Positions 25,949 through 34,962 of a DNA stretch of 64,000 bases are shown one piece after another. The stretch's first letter is position 1. Every line of letters begins with the position of its first letter. The position numbers and the translations under genes are program-made. Under the pieces are notes generated by a model, which saw only the letters and a list, made by a program, of their open reading frames with translations, searched no databases and was not told where the DNA came from. This DNA comes from Aeromicrobium wangtongii (GTDB lineage Bacteria > Actinomycetota > Actinomycetes > Propionibacteriales > Nocardioidaceae): assembly GCF_024584515.1 (NCBI RefSeq), contig NZ_CP102173.1:434001-498000 (forward strand), given 5' to 3'.

Positions 25949-26244
25949 TGTGCGGCGCGGTCAAGGGTGGCCCCAGCCTCGAGGGTGTCGACGTGGCGAA
26001 CCAGGCCGTCATCCAGGGCGTCGTCACGCGTGACGGCCAGCCGGTCGGCAATGCGTACGTGCGTCTGCTCGATCGCACGGGCGAGTTCACCGCCGAGGTC
26101 CCGACCTCGGCCACCGGACAGTTCCGCTTCTTCGCCGGACCCGGCGAGTGGACGCTGCGCACCCTCGCCCCGAAGGCGGTGTCGGTCGACAGCTCGGTGA
26201 CGGCCGCCAAGGGCGTCGTCGCGGAGGTCGCGGTCGCGGTCTGA
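25948..26244 (+). CDS. sseC: SseC/DUF1416 protein of the sulfur operon
   Basis: 98 residues, starting at an ATG that shares its A with the cysA stop (TGATG), so translation is coupled. It begins MCGAVKGG, as SseC proteins do, and has a beta-sandwich-like pattern (VIQGVVTRDGQPVGNAYVRLLD) resembling carboxypeptidase regulatory or transthyretin-type folds. SseC always follows the rhodanese gene and is thought to assist sulfur transfer; the biochemical role is unknown. It ends just before an intergenic repeat array. Confidence 0.9.
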   Translation: MCGAVKGGPSLEGVDVANQAVIQGVVTRDGQPVGNAYVRLLDRTGEFTAEVPTSATGQFRFFAGPGEWTLRTLAPKAVSVDSSVTAAKGVVAEVAVAV

Positions 26245-26255
26245 CCGACAACGCC

Positions 26256-26452
26256 GGTTGAGCTTGTCGAAACGCCCGTTGAGCCTGTCGAAGCGGACGT
26301 TTCGACAAGCTCAACGGGCGAAGCGACGTTTCGACAAGCTCAACGGGCGTAGCGACGTTTCGACAAGCTCAACGGGCGAAGCGACGTTTCGACAAGCTCA
26401 ACGGGCGAAGCGACGTTTCGACAGGCTCAACGGGCGTGGTGGCTCAACGGGC
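26256..26452. repeat. Array of GTTGAGC-TGTCGAA repeats with central inversion
   Basis: Two copies of GTTGAGCYTGTCGAA are followed by five copies of the reverse form (TTTCGACARGCTCAAC) at about 29-bp spacing. The array fills the gap between the convergent sseC and dtd genes. This repeat family is widespread between genes of Nocardioidaceae and related actinobacteria. Pairing across the inversion would give strong hairpins in both directions. Confidence 0.9.
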
Positions 26453-26457
26453 GTTTG

Positions 26458-26880
26458 TCACATCTCCAGCAGGAGGGTCGTGGGGCCGTCGTTGGTCAGC
26501 GTGATGGCCATGTCCGCGCCGAAGACGCCCTCGGCGACCGTGGCCCCCAGATCGCGCAGCGCCTGGCAGAAGTGGTCGTAGATCGGCTCGGCGACCGGCC
26601 CCGGCGCGGCGGCGGTCCACGACGGCCGGCGGCCCTTGCGGGCATCGCCGTAGAGGGTGAACTGGCTGACGACCAGGATGCCCGCCCCCAGGTCGGCGGC
26701 GGACTTCTCCTCGTCCATGATCCGCAGCGTCCAGATCTTCGCCGCCAGCCTGTCCGCGGTCTCGATCGTGTCGTCGTGGGTCACGCCCAGCAGCACCATG
26801 AGACCGGTCCCGATCTCGCCGACCGTGCGACCGTCTGTCTCGACGCTTGCCCGCGTGACCCGTTGCACCACCGCTCTCAT
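26458..26880 (-). CDS. dtd: D-aminoacyl-tRNA deacylase
   Basis: 140 residues, starting [13 protein letters not shown] as the family does, with the substrate motif [12 protein letters not shown] (about 69-80) and the near C-terminal [16 protein letters not shown] Gly-cis-Pro partner region present as [14 protein letters not shown]. It hydrolyses D-amino acids (and glycine) mischarged on tRNA, protecting translation. It is a single-gene unit whose stop lies next to the repeat array. Confidence 0.92.
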   Translation of the reverse strand: MRAVVQRVTRASVETDGRTVGEIGTGLMVLLGVTHDDTIETADRLAAKIWTLRIMDEEKSAADLGAGILVVSQFTLYGDARKGRRPSWTAAAPGPVAEPIYDHFCQALRDLGATVAEGVFGADMAITLTNDGPTTLLLEM

Positions 26881-26916
26881 GCCGCGAGCCTAGTGGCGAG
26901 CAGTAGGATCGAGACC

Positions 26917-27411
26917 ATGCCGTTCGAGATCCCGTCCGACCTTCATCCCGATCTGATGCCGGTCGTGTGGTTGCTCGGCAACTGGCACGGCAACGGGCAG
27001 GGCGACTACCCGACGATCGATCCGTTCTCGTACGAGCAGGACGTCATCTTCGCCCACGACGGCCGGCCGTTCCTGCACTACTTCAGTCGCACCTGGATCA
27101 CCGACGAGTCGGGCGAGCGCGTGCGCCCCGGCGCCCTCGAGACCGGCTTCCTGCGTCCGGCCGGAGACGGGCAGCTCGAGCTCGTGCTGGCACACCCCAC
27201 CGGCTACGCCGAGGTCTGGTACGGGGAGGTCGAGGGGGCGCGCATCACGCTCGCGACCGATCTGGTGGCCCGCACCTCGACCGCCAAGGAGTACACCGCC
27301 GGTCACCGGATGTACGGGCTGGTCGACGGCGACCTGATGTACGCCTACGACATGGCCGCCGAGGGCCAGCAGATGCAGTCGCACCTGTGGGGACGGCTCA
27401 AGCGTGTCTGA
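26917..27411 (+). CDS. Nitrobindin-like heme-binding beta-barrel protein
   Basis: 164 residues from ATG 26917, leaderless by position of TAGGAT at 26904-26909. The N-terminal LLGNWHGNGQGDYPTI (about 14-29) is the nitrobindin signature, and the rest is a run of beta strands of a lipocalin-like barrel. Relatives (Rv0813c, formerly FABP-like) bind heme and isomerise peroxynitrite. The proximal His expected near the C terminus is plausible at SHLWGRLK. It overlaps the ygfZ start by 8 bp. Confidence 0.87.
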   Translation: MPFEIPSDLHPDLMPVVWLLGNWHGNGQGDYPTIDPFSYEQDVIFAHDGRPFLHYFSRTWITDESGERVRPGALETGFLRPAGDGQLELVLAHPTGYAEVWYGEVEGARITLATDLVARTSTAKEYTAGHRMYGLVDGDLMYAYDMAAEGQQMQSHLWGRLKRV

Positions 27412-28339
27412 CAGCCCGTTGCTCGCCATTCACGGCGCCGTCGCCGGTGACGCCCCCGACAACGCGGTCGCCGCGCACTACGGCGCGATCACGGCGGAGC
27501 AGCGCCGGCTCGTGGCCGGTGGGACGTTCGTCGACCTGTCGCACCGCGATGTCGTCACGATCAGCGGACCGGACCGGCTGACCTGGCTGCACTCCTTGAC
27601 GACGCAGTTCCTGGAGAACCTGGCACCCGCCGTTCCCACCGAGGTGCTGCTCCTGTCACCGCAGGGCCGGATCGAGCACGGCTTCTCCGGGATCGACGAC
27701 GGTGAGACGTTCTGGGCGCACACCGAGCCCGGCGCCGGCGCCGCCCTGGTGGAGTTCCTGGACCGGATGAAGTTCTTCATGCAGGTCGACGTGCAGCTCG
27801 TGACCGACGAGTGGGCCGTCATCGGCCTGCCTGGCCTCACGTGGCGGATCGTCCCGCGGGTGTCCCTGCCCGAGCTGCCCGCGGAGCTGGGTGACCCCGT
27901 GGGCCTGTGGGCCTGGGAGGCCCTGCGCATCGAGGCGGGGATGGTGCGCATCGGGCTGGACACCGATGACAAGACGATCCCCAACGAGGTCGGTCTGCTC
28001 GGCGTCGCGGTGCACCTGGACAAGGGCTGCTACCGCGGTCAGGAGACGGTCGCGCGCGTCCACACCCTCGGACGTCCGCCGCGGCGGCTGGTCAGGCTGC
28101 TGCTGGACGGCTCGGTCGACCACCTGCCCCCGCACGGCGCTGACGTCACCCTGGACGGCGTCCGGGTGGGCTTCGTGGGCACCGCTGCCCGCCACCACGA
28201 GCTCGGCCCGATCGCACTGGCGATGGTCAAGCGCAACGTCGACGTCGGTGCCACCCTGTTGGCCGATGGCGTCGCTGCGGCCCAGGAGGTCCTGGTCGAC
28301 CCCGAGGCCGGCCTGCACGTGCGACCGGTCCTGTCCTGA
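27404..28339 (+). CDS. ygfZ: Folate-binding Fe-S cluster protein YgfZ
   Basis: 311 residues, GTG start overlapping the previous gene by 8 bp. A GcvT-like fold with the diagnostic KGCYRGQE motif (207-214), whose cysteine is essential in homologues. YgfZ/IBA57 uses tetrahydrofolate to help assemble or repair Fe-S clusters of enzymes such as MiaB. It is part of a three-gene operon with the nitrobindin-like and phosphatase genes. Confidence 0.93.
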   Translation: MSDSPLLAIHGAVAGDAPDNAVAAHYGAITAEQRRLVAGGTFVDLSHRDVVTISGPDRLTWLHSLTTQFLENLAPAVPTEVLLLSPQGRIEHGFSGIDDGETFWAHTEPGAGAALVEFLDRMKFFMQVDVQLVTDEWAVIGLPGLTWRIVPRVSLPELPAELGDPVGLWAWEALRIEAGMVRIGLDTDDKTIPNEVGLLGVAVHLDKGCYRGQETVARVHTLGRPPRRLVRLLLDGSVDHLPPHGADVTLDGVRVGFVGTAARHHELGPIALAMVKRNVDVGATLLADGVAAAQEVLVDPEAGLHVRPVLS

Positions 28340-28893
28340 TGAGCGACGGCGTGTTCTCGATCCTGGCGGTCTGCACCGCCAACATCTGTCGGTCGCCCCT
28401 CATGGAGATCCTGCTGCGTGCCCGGCTCGACGAGACCCGCTTCGAGGTGGCCAGCGCCGGCGTCCGCGGATGGGACCGCAAGCCGATGGACCCGGCCGCC
28501 GCCGCGGAGCTGACGAGGCTTGGCCACTCAGCCGACTCGTTCGAGTCGCACCCGATCAGCTCCCGGCTCGTCACCTCCGCCGATCTGGTCCTGACCGCGA
28601 CGCGTGAGCACCGGTCGGCGGTCCTGGCGCTCACCCCGCAGGCGCTGCGCCGCAGCTTCACCCTGGTGGAGTTCGCCGAGCTCACCGACCTGGTCGACGC
28701 CCCAGACCCGCGCGCACTTGTCGCCGAGGCGGCCATGCGGCGCAGCCTCGCGCCGGCCGATGCCGACGTCAAGGACCCGTACCGTCGCGGTCCGGACGTC
28801 CACCGAGCGACAGCCGATCAGATCGACGCGGCCGTCACGCGGATCGCCGACCGGCTCAACGCCCTGGTGGCGACACCCCAGGACGCGCCCTAG
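28339..28893 (+). CDS. Low-molecular-weight protein tyrosine phosphatase family
   Basis: 184 residues. The start shares a base with the ygfZ stop (TGATG). The catalytic loop CTANICRSP (Cys12, Arg18) and the general-acid DP motif (VKDPYRRG near residue 150) are both present, so the enzyme should be active on phosphotyrosine or a related substrate; arsenate reductase activity is a less likely alternative. Its target is unknown. Confidence 0.87.
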   Translation: MSDGVFSILAVCTANICRSPLMEILLRARLDETRFEVASAGVRGWDRKPMDPAAAAELTRLGHSADSFESHPISSRLVTSADLVLTATREHRSAVLALTPQALRRSFTLVEFAELTDLVDAPDPRALVAEAAMRRSLAPADADVKDPYRRGPDVHRATADQIDAAVTRIADRLNALVATPQDAP

Positions 28894-29068
28894 TCGGTCC
28901 GGTTCGGCCCGGCCTGACGGGCAGTGAGTCCGGAAGCACGTCCTGCGGGTTTCTCGGATCGCGGGGTGGACCGATACCGTGGGTACTGCGCGTGTATTTG
29001 CCTGTCGACTGTGAGGTTGCACCGGTCCCGGCCGATCTGGTCCCGCGTGACACGACCCAGGAGCACCC

Positions 29069-30904
29069 ATGACCACCGAAATTCCCGTTGAGACACCGAC
29101 CTTCGCCGACCTCGGCCTGATCGACGTCCTCGTCGAGCGCCTGTCGGCGCTGGGCTACGAGACCCCCACGCCGATCCAGGCGAAGGCCATCCCGACCATG
29201 CTCGAGGGCAAGGACGTCGTCGGCCTCGCGCAGACCGGCACCGGCAAGACCGCCGCGTTCGCGCTGCCGATCCTGCAGAAGATCGATCCGAAGAACAGCA
29301 AGACGCAGGCCATCGTCCTGGCCCCGACCCGCGAGCTCGCGCTGCAGGTCTGCGAGGCCATCGCCACGTATGCGGTCAACATGCCCGGCATCCGCGTGCT
29401 GCCGGTGTACGGCGGACAGGGCTACGGCTTCCAGCTGCAGGGTCTGCAGCGCGGCGCGCACATCGTCGTCGGTACGCCGGGACGCGTCATCGACCACCTG
29501 GAGCGCGGCAGCCTGGACCTGACGGCGCTGGAGTTCCTGGTCCTGGACGAGGCCGACGAGATGCTCAACATGGGCTTCGCGGAGGACGTCGAGCGCATCC
29601 TGGCCGACACCCCCGAGTACAAGCAGGTCGCCCTGTTCTCGGCCACGATGCCCAAGATGATCCGCAGCCTGGCCAAGAAGTACCTGCACGACCCGGTCGA
29701 CATCGCGACCCCCAAGGCCACCACCTCGACCGCGACGGTCCGCCAGCGCTGGATCCAGGTCTCGCACCACCACAAGCTCGACGCCCTCACGCGTCTGCTG
29801 GAGGTCGAGACGGGCGACGGCATGATCGTGTTCGTCCGCACCAAGTCGGCCACCGAGGAGGTCGCGGAGAAGCTGCGCACGCGCGGCTACACCGCCGCGG
29901 CCCTGAACGGTGATCTCGTCCAGGCCCAGCGTGAGCGCACCGTCTCCCAGCTCAAGGGTGGCCAGATCGACATCATCGTCGCGACCGATGTCGCCGCCCG
30001 CGGCCTGGACGTCGAGCGCATCACCCACGTCATCAACTACGACATCCCGCACGACACCGAGGCGTACGTCCACCGCATCGGCCGCACGGGTCGCGCCGGA
30101 CGTACCGGCGAGGCGATCTTGTTCGTCACGCCGCGCGAGCGCCGCATGCTGTCGGCGATCGAGAAGGTCTCGGGTCGCCCGGTCGAGGAGATGAGCGTCC
30201 CGTCGGCCGAGGAGGTCAACGAGCGTCGCGCCGGCCGGTTCGCCCAGGCCATCACCTCCAGCATGGGCTCACCGCAGTTCCACGCCTTCCGGGCGCTGGT
30301 GGAGGAGTACGCCAGCGAGAACGACGTCTCGATGACGGACGTCGCCGCGGCCCTGGCCGTCATGAGCCAGGCCGACAAGGACTTCTTCCTGCGTCCCGAC
30401 CCGCCCAAGGCGGCGCCGCGTGCGCGCGTCGAGCGCGAGGAGTGGAGCGGCGAGGGTCGCAAGAAGCCGGCCGGATTCGGTCGCAGCGACCGTCTGCCCG
30501 CCGAGGGGGCTGCGGTGTACCGCGTCGCGGTCGGCAAGCGTCACAAGGTCGGTCCGTCGGCGATCGTCGGTGCACTGGCCAACGAGGGCAGCCTGAAGCG
30601 CTCGGACTTCGGCAAGATCACGATCGGTCAGGACCACACGCTCGTCGAGCTGCCCGCCGATCTGCCCGACGCGGTGTTCGAGGCGCTGGCCAACACCCGG
30701 ATCTCGGGCAAGCTGATCGACCTGCAGCCCGACTCCGGCCCGCCGATCCGTCGCACCCGCGAGGACCGCAAGCCCTACAAGAAGTCCCACGAGAACCGTC
30801 CGTACCCGTCGCGGGCCGCTGACCGGGAGTCGTACACGAAGAAGAGCCCGCGCTCCGGCGACGCCCCGACCGGCGACTCCACCCGTAAGCCACGCCACAA
30901 GTAG
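29069..30904 (+). CDS. deaD: DEAD-box ATP-dependent RNA helicase with C-terminal RNA-binding domain
   Basis: 611 residues. All helicase motifs are intact: Q motif near 28-40, AQTGTGKT (54-61), PTREL, GTPGR, DEAD (160-163), SAT and HRIGRTGR. A DbpA-like RNA-binding domain follows at about 480-555, then a basic, Ser/Arg-rich tail. CsdA/DeaD helicases unwind RNA during ribosome assembly and cold shock. The 175-bp upstream gap contains a possible TACCGT -10 and would give a leader of roughly 80 nt, common for cold-shock genes; no further element seen. Confidence 0.93.
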   Translation: MTTEIPVETPTFADLGLIDVLVERLSALGYETPTPIQAKAIPTMLEGKDVVGLAQTGTGKTAAFALPILQKIDPKNSKTQAIVLAPTRELALQVCEAIATYAVNMPGIRVLPVYGGQGYGFQLQGLQRGAHIVVGTPGRVIDHLERGSLDLTALEFLVLDEADEMLNMGFAEDVERILADTPEYKQVALFSATMPKMIRSLAKKYLHDPVDIATPKATTSTATVRQRWIQVSHHHKLDALTRLLEVETGDGMIVFVRTKSATEEVAEKLRTRGYTAAALNGDLVQAQRERTVSQLKGGQIDIIVATDVAARGLDVERITHVINYDIPHDTEAYVHRIGRTGRAGRTGEAILFVTPRERRMLSAIEKVSGRPVEEMSVPSAEEVNERRAGRFAQAITSSMGSPQFHAFRALVEEYASENDVSMTDVAAALAVMSQADKDFFLRPDPPKAAPRARVEREEWSGEGRKKPAGFGRSDRLPAEGAAVYRVAVGKRHKVGPSAIVGALANEGSLKRSDFGKITIGQDHTLVELPADLPDAVFEALANTRISGKLIDLQPDSGPPIRRTREDRKPYKKSHENRPYPSRAADRESYTKKSPRSGDAPTGDSTRKPRHK

Positions 30905-30936
30905 CCGTCGATGGGGGAACCTTCGACGCCCTAGAC

Positions 30937-30971
30937 TGAACCCCTGCCACGAAGTACACGACAGGGGTTCA
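30937..30971 (+). promoter_or_regulatory. Hairpin covering the manA ribosome binding site
   Basis: A perfect 10-bp inverted repeat (TGAACCCCTG / CAGGGGTTCA, 15-nt loop) ends 4 bp before the manA ATG and its right arm contains the only SD-like AGGGG. A -10-like TAGACT (30932-30937) would start transcription inside the left arm, so only longer read-through RNA from deaD would fold it. It may also serve as the deaD terminator. Confidence 0.5.
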
Positions 30972-30975
30972 GCGG

Positions 30976-32214
30976 ATGTACCTGCTCGACAACGCGTCTC
31001 GCGCGTACGACTGGGGATCCGCGTCGGACATCCCGCGGTTCCTGGGGCAGGAGCCCGACGGGGGACGCATGGCCGAGGTCTGGATGGGGACCCATCCGCT
31101 GGGGCAGTCCACCGTGATCGGCCCCGATGACGTCGAGGTGCCGCTGTCCGAGGTCGCCGGCGAGCTGCCGTTCATGTTCAAGATCCTCGCCGCCGACCGG
31201 CCGCTGTCGTTGCAGGTCCACCCGAACGCTGCGATCGCACGGGCCGGATTCGCGGCCGAGGAGGCGGCAGGCGTCCCTCTCGACGCGCCGCACCGCACGT
31301 ACAAGGACGCGTCCCACAAGCCGGAGATGGCCTACGCGCTGACCACGTTCGACACGCTCGTGGGCTTTCGGCCGACGGCCGAGATCCTGCGGGTGCTGCA
31401 CGGCCTCGACACGCCGCTGACCGAGCGCCTCGCCGACGAGCTGCACTCCATGCCGGGTTTCCGGGGTGTCGTGCGGTTGGTGGAGCGGCTGCTGACCGAG
31501 GGCGTCCGCCCCGGCGAGATCGCTGCGGTCGTCCAGGCGTGCCGCGAGCTCGTCGACTCCGGCGTCGACGTCAAGCGGGCCTATGTCACGGCCCTGGAGA
31601 TCGCGGAGTACTACCCCGACGACATCGGTGTGATCATCTCGCTGGCGCTCAACCGGCTGACGCTGCAGCCGGGGGAGGCGGCATTCCTCGGCGCCGGCAT
31701 CATCCACGCGCACCTCAAGGGCATGTGCCTGGAGGTCATGGCTGCCTCGGACAACGTGCTGCGCGCGGGCCTGACCACCAAGGCGCTGGACCCGCAGGGC
31801 CTGGTCCAGTGCCTCGAGGAGGGCATGTCGCGGCTGGCTCGCGTGACCCCTGAGCCCTTCGGCTTCTCCACCGATGTGTTCAACCCCGATGTCGAGGAGT
31901 TCGCCCTCGCGGTCAGCCAGTGCTCGAAGGCCGAGCCCGAAGGCACCCTGCTGCCGTCGGCGTCCCGCCGGATCGTGGTGTGCACGGGCGGCGAGGTCGA
32001 GCTGTTCAACGCGTCCGGCCAGCACATCAAGCTGGGGCGCGGCGAATCGGTCTACGCCGGTCCCGAAGACGGGGACATCCGGGTCATCGGCACGGGTGAG
32101 GTGGCCCAGGCCTACCGGGCCGACCCGGACGTGCCGGTGGGCCACCTGGTCGACCTGGTGGCGACCTACGGCGAGCGGGAGCTCAGACGAGGTCGTCCCG
32201 GCCCCGGCGCTTGA
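30976..32214 (+). CDS. manA: Mannose-6-phosphate isomerase, class I
   Basis: 412 residues. Begins YLLDNASRAYDWGS, has the zinc-ligand pair LQVHPNAAIA (about 75-84) and KPEMAYAL (about 115-122), and a cupin ending. It interconverts fructose-6-phosphate and mannose-6-phosphate in the cytoplasm, supplying mannose for glycolipids and GDP-mannose. It converges on and overlaps by 32 bp the guanylyltransferase gene of the same pathway. Confidence 0.93.
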   Translation: MYLLDNASRAYDWGSASDIPRFLGQEPDGGRMAEVWMGTHPLGQSTVIGPDDVEVPLSEVAGELPFMFKILAADRPLSLQVHPNAAIARAGFAAEEAAGVPLDAPHRTYKDASHKPEMAYALTTFDTLVGFRPTAEILRVLHGLDTPLTERLADELHSMPGFRGVVRLVERLLTEGVRPGEIAAVVQACRELVDSGVDVKRAYVTALEIAEYYPDDIGVIISLALNRLTLQPGEAAFLGAGIIHAHLKGMCLEVMAASDNVLRAGLTTKALDPQGLVQCLEEGMSRLARVTPEPFGFSTDVFNPDVEEFALAVSQCSKAEPEGTLLPSASRRIVVCTGGEVELFNASGQHIKLGRGESVYAGPEDGDIRVIGTGEVAQAYRADPDVPVGHLVDLVATYGERELRRGRPGPGA

Positions 32215-33274
32215 GCTCGGCGACGACGGACTTGACCTGCTGCGCGTGATCGCGGGCCACGACCAGCAGGGCGTCATCGGTGCGGACGACGATCACGTCG
32301 TCCAGCCCGACGACCGCGATGGTCGTGCCGTCCTCGGAGATCGCCAGGCCACCCGCGTCGACCCAGATCGTCTCGGGCGACGAGGCGGCCCCGACATCCT
32401 GCAGCGCGGCGAAGTCACCCACGTCGTCCCACGTGAACTCGCCCGGGACGACGGCCATGCCACCCTCCAGGGCCACGGGCTCGGCGATGGCGTGGTCGAT
32501 CGCGATCTTGGTGAGGGCCGGCCAGGTGGCGTCGAGGACGTCCTGCCGCTCGGGTGCGGCCCACGCCGCGGCGATGCGCGACAGCCCCTCGTGCAGGCCG
32601 GGCTGCAGGCGGGCGAGGTGGCCCAGCAGGACGTCGGTGCGGGTCACGAACATCCCGCCGTTCCAGCTGTAGGCGCCGCTGGCGACATAGGCCGTGGCGG
32701 TGGCGGCGTCGGGCTTCTCGACGAAGGACGTGACGGCGCAGGCCGACTCGGCCCCCTCGACGGCGAGCCGCTCGCCGGACTGGATGTAGCCGAAAGCCGT
32801 GGACGGTCCGGTGGGCGTGATGCCGACCGTCGTGACCAGCCCCGAGCGCGCGACGCAGACGGCCTGGCCGATGGCCTCGGCGAACGACACCTGGTCGTCG
32901 ATGATGTGATCGGCGGCGAACGAGCCGATGATCGCATCGGGGTGGGCGGCGCCGATCACCGCGGCGGCCAGGCCGATCGCGGGCATCGAGTCACGTGGTG
33001 ACGGCTCCACGAACAGGCTGGTCAGCTCGGGCAGCTGCTCCTGGATGGCGGCGGCGTGCGCGGCGCCGGTGACGACATGGATGCGCTCGGCGGGGACGAG
33101 GTCGTTGAGCCGGTCCCAGGTCTGCTGCAACAGTGAGCGCCCGGAGCCGTCCAGGTCCAGCAGGAACTTGGGCCGGGAGGCGCGCGAGAGCGGCCACAGC
33201 CGGGTGCCGGCACCGCCGGCCGGGATCACTGCGTGGAACGAGTCAAGATTCTCCGGCGACGTCACGCGCGTCAT
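32183..33274 (-). CDS. manC: Mannose-1-phosphate guanylyltransferase
   Basis: 363 residues from ATG 33274. Nucleotidyltransferase signature AVIPAGGAGTRLWPLSRASRPK (about 15-36) with GTP-binding loop, then FVEKPD and a WNGGMFV region. It makes GDP-mannose from mannose-1-phosphate and GTP, the next step after the mutase in the manA pathway (called manB in mycobacteria). The open frame extends far upstream through the nuclease gene, but that part is a shadow. No isomerase domain is fused. Confidence 0.92.
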   Translation of the reverse strand: MTRVTSPENLDSFHAVIPAGGAGTRLWPLSRASRPKFLLDLDGSGRSLLQQTWDRLNDLVPAERIHVVTGAAHAAAIQEQLPELTSLFVEPSPRDSMPAIGLAAAVIGAAHPDAIIGSFAADHIIDDQVSFAEAIGQAVCVARSGLVTTVGITPTGPSTAFGYIQSGERLAVEGAESACAVTSFVEKPDAATATAYVASGAYSWNGGMFVTRTDVLLGHLARLQPGLHEGLSRIAAAWAAPERQDVLDATWPALTKIAIDHAIAEPVALEGGMAVVPGEFTWDDVGDFAALQDVGAASSPETIWVDAGGLAISEDGTTIAVVGLDDVIVVRTDDALLVVARDHAQQVKSVVAELKRRGRDDLV

Positions 33275-33291
33275 CCTAACGAGCCGGAGGG

Positions 33292-34761
33292 CTACGGAGC
33301 CGGGGCGGCCGGGGCTGTCCCGGTCGCCGGCAACGGCTGGGTCGGCGTCGGGGCGCCCAGCGACACCGATCGCGCATCCAGGGCCACGACGGCGCTGATG
33401 GCGTTGTGGTCGGAGACGACGGGCGTCGTGTAGCGGCCGTTCGTGATCCGGACGAGCTGCGACCAGGAGTCGACCTCGAAGTCCGGCGTGACCCACACGT
33501 GGTCGATCAGCGCCCCCGAGGCCAGCACCGAGGTGCTGAACGTGTGCCCGCTGTTGATCCGGGCGTTGGTGACGTCCTTGGTGAGCAGCCGGGCGTTGGC
33601 GAGACCGGCCGCACGCATCTTGACGCCCGGGGCGTCCTCGGGCCGATGGGTGCCGGAGTTGAAGTCGCCGGCGTAGATCATCGGCTTGTCCGTGTCGTTG
33701 ATCAGGGCCATCTGGGCCAGCATCCGGTCGGTCTCCCGCGCACGCCGGGCGTTGGCCGCCTTGTCCTTGCCATTGTCCAGGTGCACGTCGACGAAGTAGA
33801 AGACTCGGTCGGTCGTGCGGACGCGGAACTTGGCCCAGGTCGTGTCGCGCCCGTCGCCGATGTCGAAGCTGCCGCCGCTGAGCTGCTCGAACAGCTCGGG
33901 TCGGTAGAAGATGTAGCGGGCCTTGGCGCCGCCGTCGGCGCGGACGAAGCCTTGTGACCCGCCCGAGAAGATCGAGTTGGTGACTGCGCCGACCCGCACG
34001 CCGCCGGCCTCCTGGAGCCCGAAGATGTCGACCTCGTTGGCGTTCAGGAACTGCGCCATGGTGCGTGCCCGGCCGGCATAGCCCGAGCACTTCTCCGAAC
34101 AGACGTTCCACGTCGCGACCCGGAACGACGACTCGCGCACGCCGGTGCGGAACGCGACAGGCTTGCTGGGCTCGCCGATCTGGTCTCCGTTGACCCCGCG
34201 GACCCCGAACCAGTACTTCGTGGCCGGTTGGAGTCCCTTGGACACCAGCTCGGTCGCTCCGCCGACCGTCCGGACCGTGCTGGCAGCCTTCGTGAGCGAC
34301 TTGTTGCGGGCGATCGTGATATCGAACTGGCGCGCGTTGTCGACCGGCTTCCACTCGGCGCGGAACCCGCCGGCCGATGCCGCGGTGACCTTGACGCCGC
34401 GCACGGGCCCGGGCACGAGTGCGAAGCGGCCGGTGCGGGACGAGCGCACCTCCCCGTCGCGGACCGCGTCGACACGGAAGAACCGGTCGGTGCCCGGCGT
34501 GGTCGGGGTGACGTCCGTCAGCGTGACCTGCGTGCCGGTGGCCGGGACCTCGGTCGAGACGGCGGTGGTGAGCGCGCGGTCCTGGCCCACCGTGACGACG
34601 TACGAGTCGACGTTCTCGGATCCGGCCCAGCCGATCTGCACGCTGTTGGGGGACAGGGGCTTGGCCGAGACGGCCGTCGGTGCCTCGAGCCGGTCCTGCT
34701 CGGCGTAGGTCATGGCGAGCCCGCCGCCGAGCGCGCCGAGGAGCAGCACGCTGACCAGCAC
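33292..34761 (-). CDS. Exported FN3 + endonuclease/exonuclease/phosphatase-family protein
   Basis: 489 residues from GTG 34761, beginning directly with a hydrophobic segment. Two fibronectin type III-like domains (about 25-110 and 112-205) precede a DNase I-like EEP domain (about 208-470: TWNVCSEKC, GLQEAG, YAGDFNSGTH, SDHNAIS). It probably hydrolyses nucleic acid or a phosphoester at the cell surface. The start is uncertain: in-frame sequence upstream to a TAG at 34921 encodes an Arg-rich segment that would suit a cytoplasmic N terminus but contains no ATG, GTG or TTG. It is paralogous to the gene at 34963. Confidence 0.8.
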   Translation of the reverse strand: MLVSVLLLGALGGGLAMTYAEQDRLEAPTAVSAKPLSPNSVQIGWAGSENVDSYVVTVGQDRALTTAVSTEVPATGTQVTLTDVTPTTPGTDRFFRVDAVRDGEVRSSRTGRFALVPGPVRGVKVTAASAGGFRAEWKPVDNARQFDITIARNKSLTKAASTVRTVGGATELVSKGLQPATKYWFGVRGVNGDQIGEPSKPVAFRTGVRESSFRVATWNVCSEKCSGYAGRARTMAQFLNANEVDIFGLQEAGGVRVGAVTNSIFSGGSQGFVRADGGAKARYIFYRPELFEQLSGGSFDIGDGRDTTWAKFRVRTTDRVFYFVDVHLDNGKDKAANARRARETDRMLAQMALINDTDKPMIYAGDFNSGTHRPEDAPGVKMRAAGLANARLLTKDVTNARINSGHTFSTSVLASGALIDHVWVTPDFEVDSWSQLVRITNGRYTTPVVSDHNAISAVVALDARSVSLGAPTPTQPLPATGTAPAAPAP

Positions 34762-34962
34762 GATCAGCAGACGGCCGCCGCCTCGTCGACGGCGCCGTCC
34801 TGCGACACGGCGGGGAGCGGGGGATCGCTGGGAGAGACCGGCACGACGCTGCGGCGCAACGATCCTTCTTCGGGTGGCGACGGCGAGACTCCAGGAACGA
34901 GACGGCGGGGTGCTTGAATTCTAGGGCGCGTGGCGGGCGGTCGCCCGCCACGCGAACGGGCA

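Noticed and set aside
26256..26452. Possible CRISPR array
   Set aside because: Units are nearly contiguous with constant short linkers, change orientation, and no cas gene is present.
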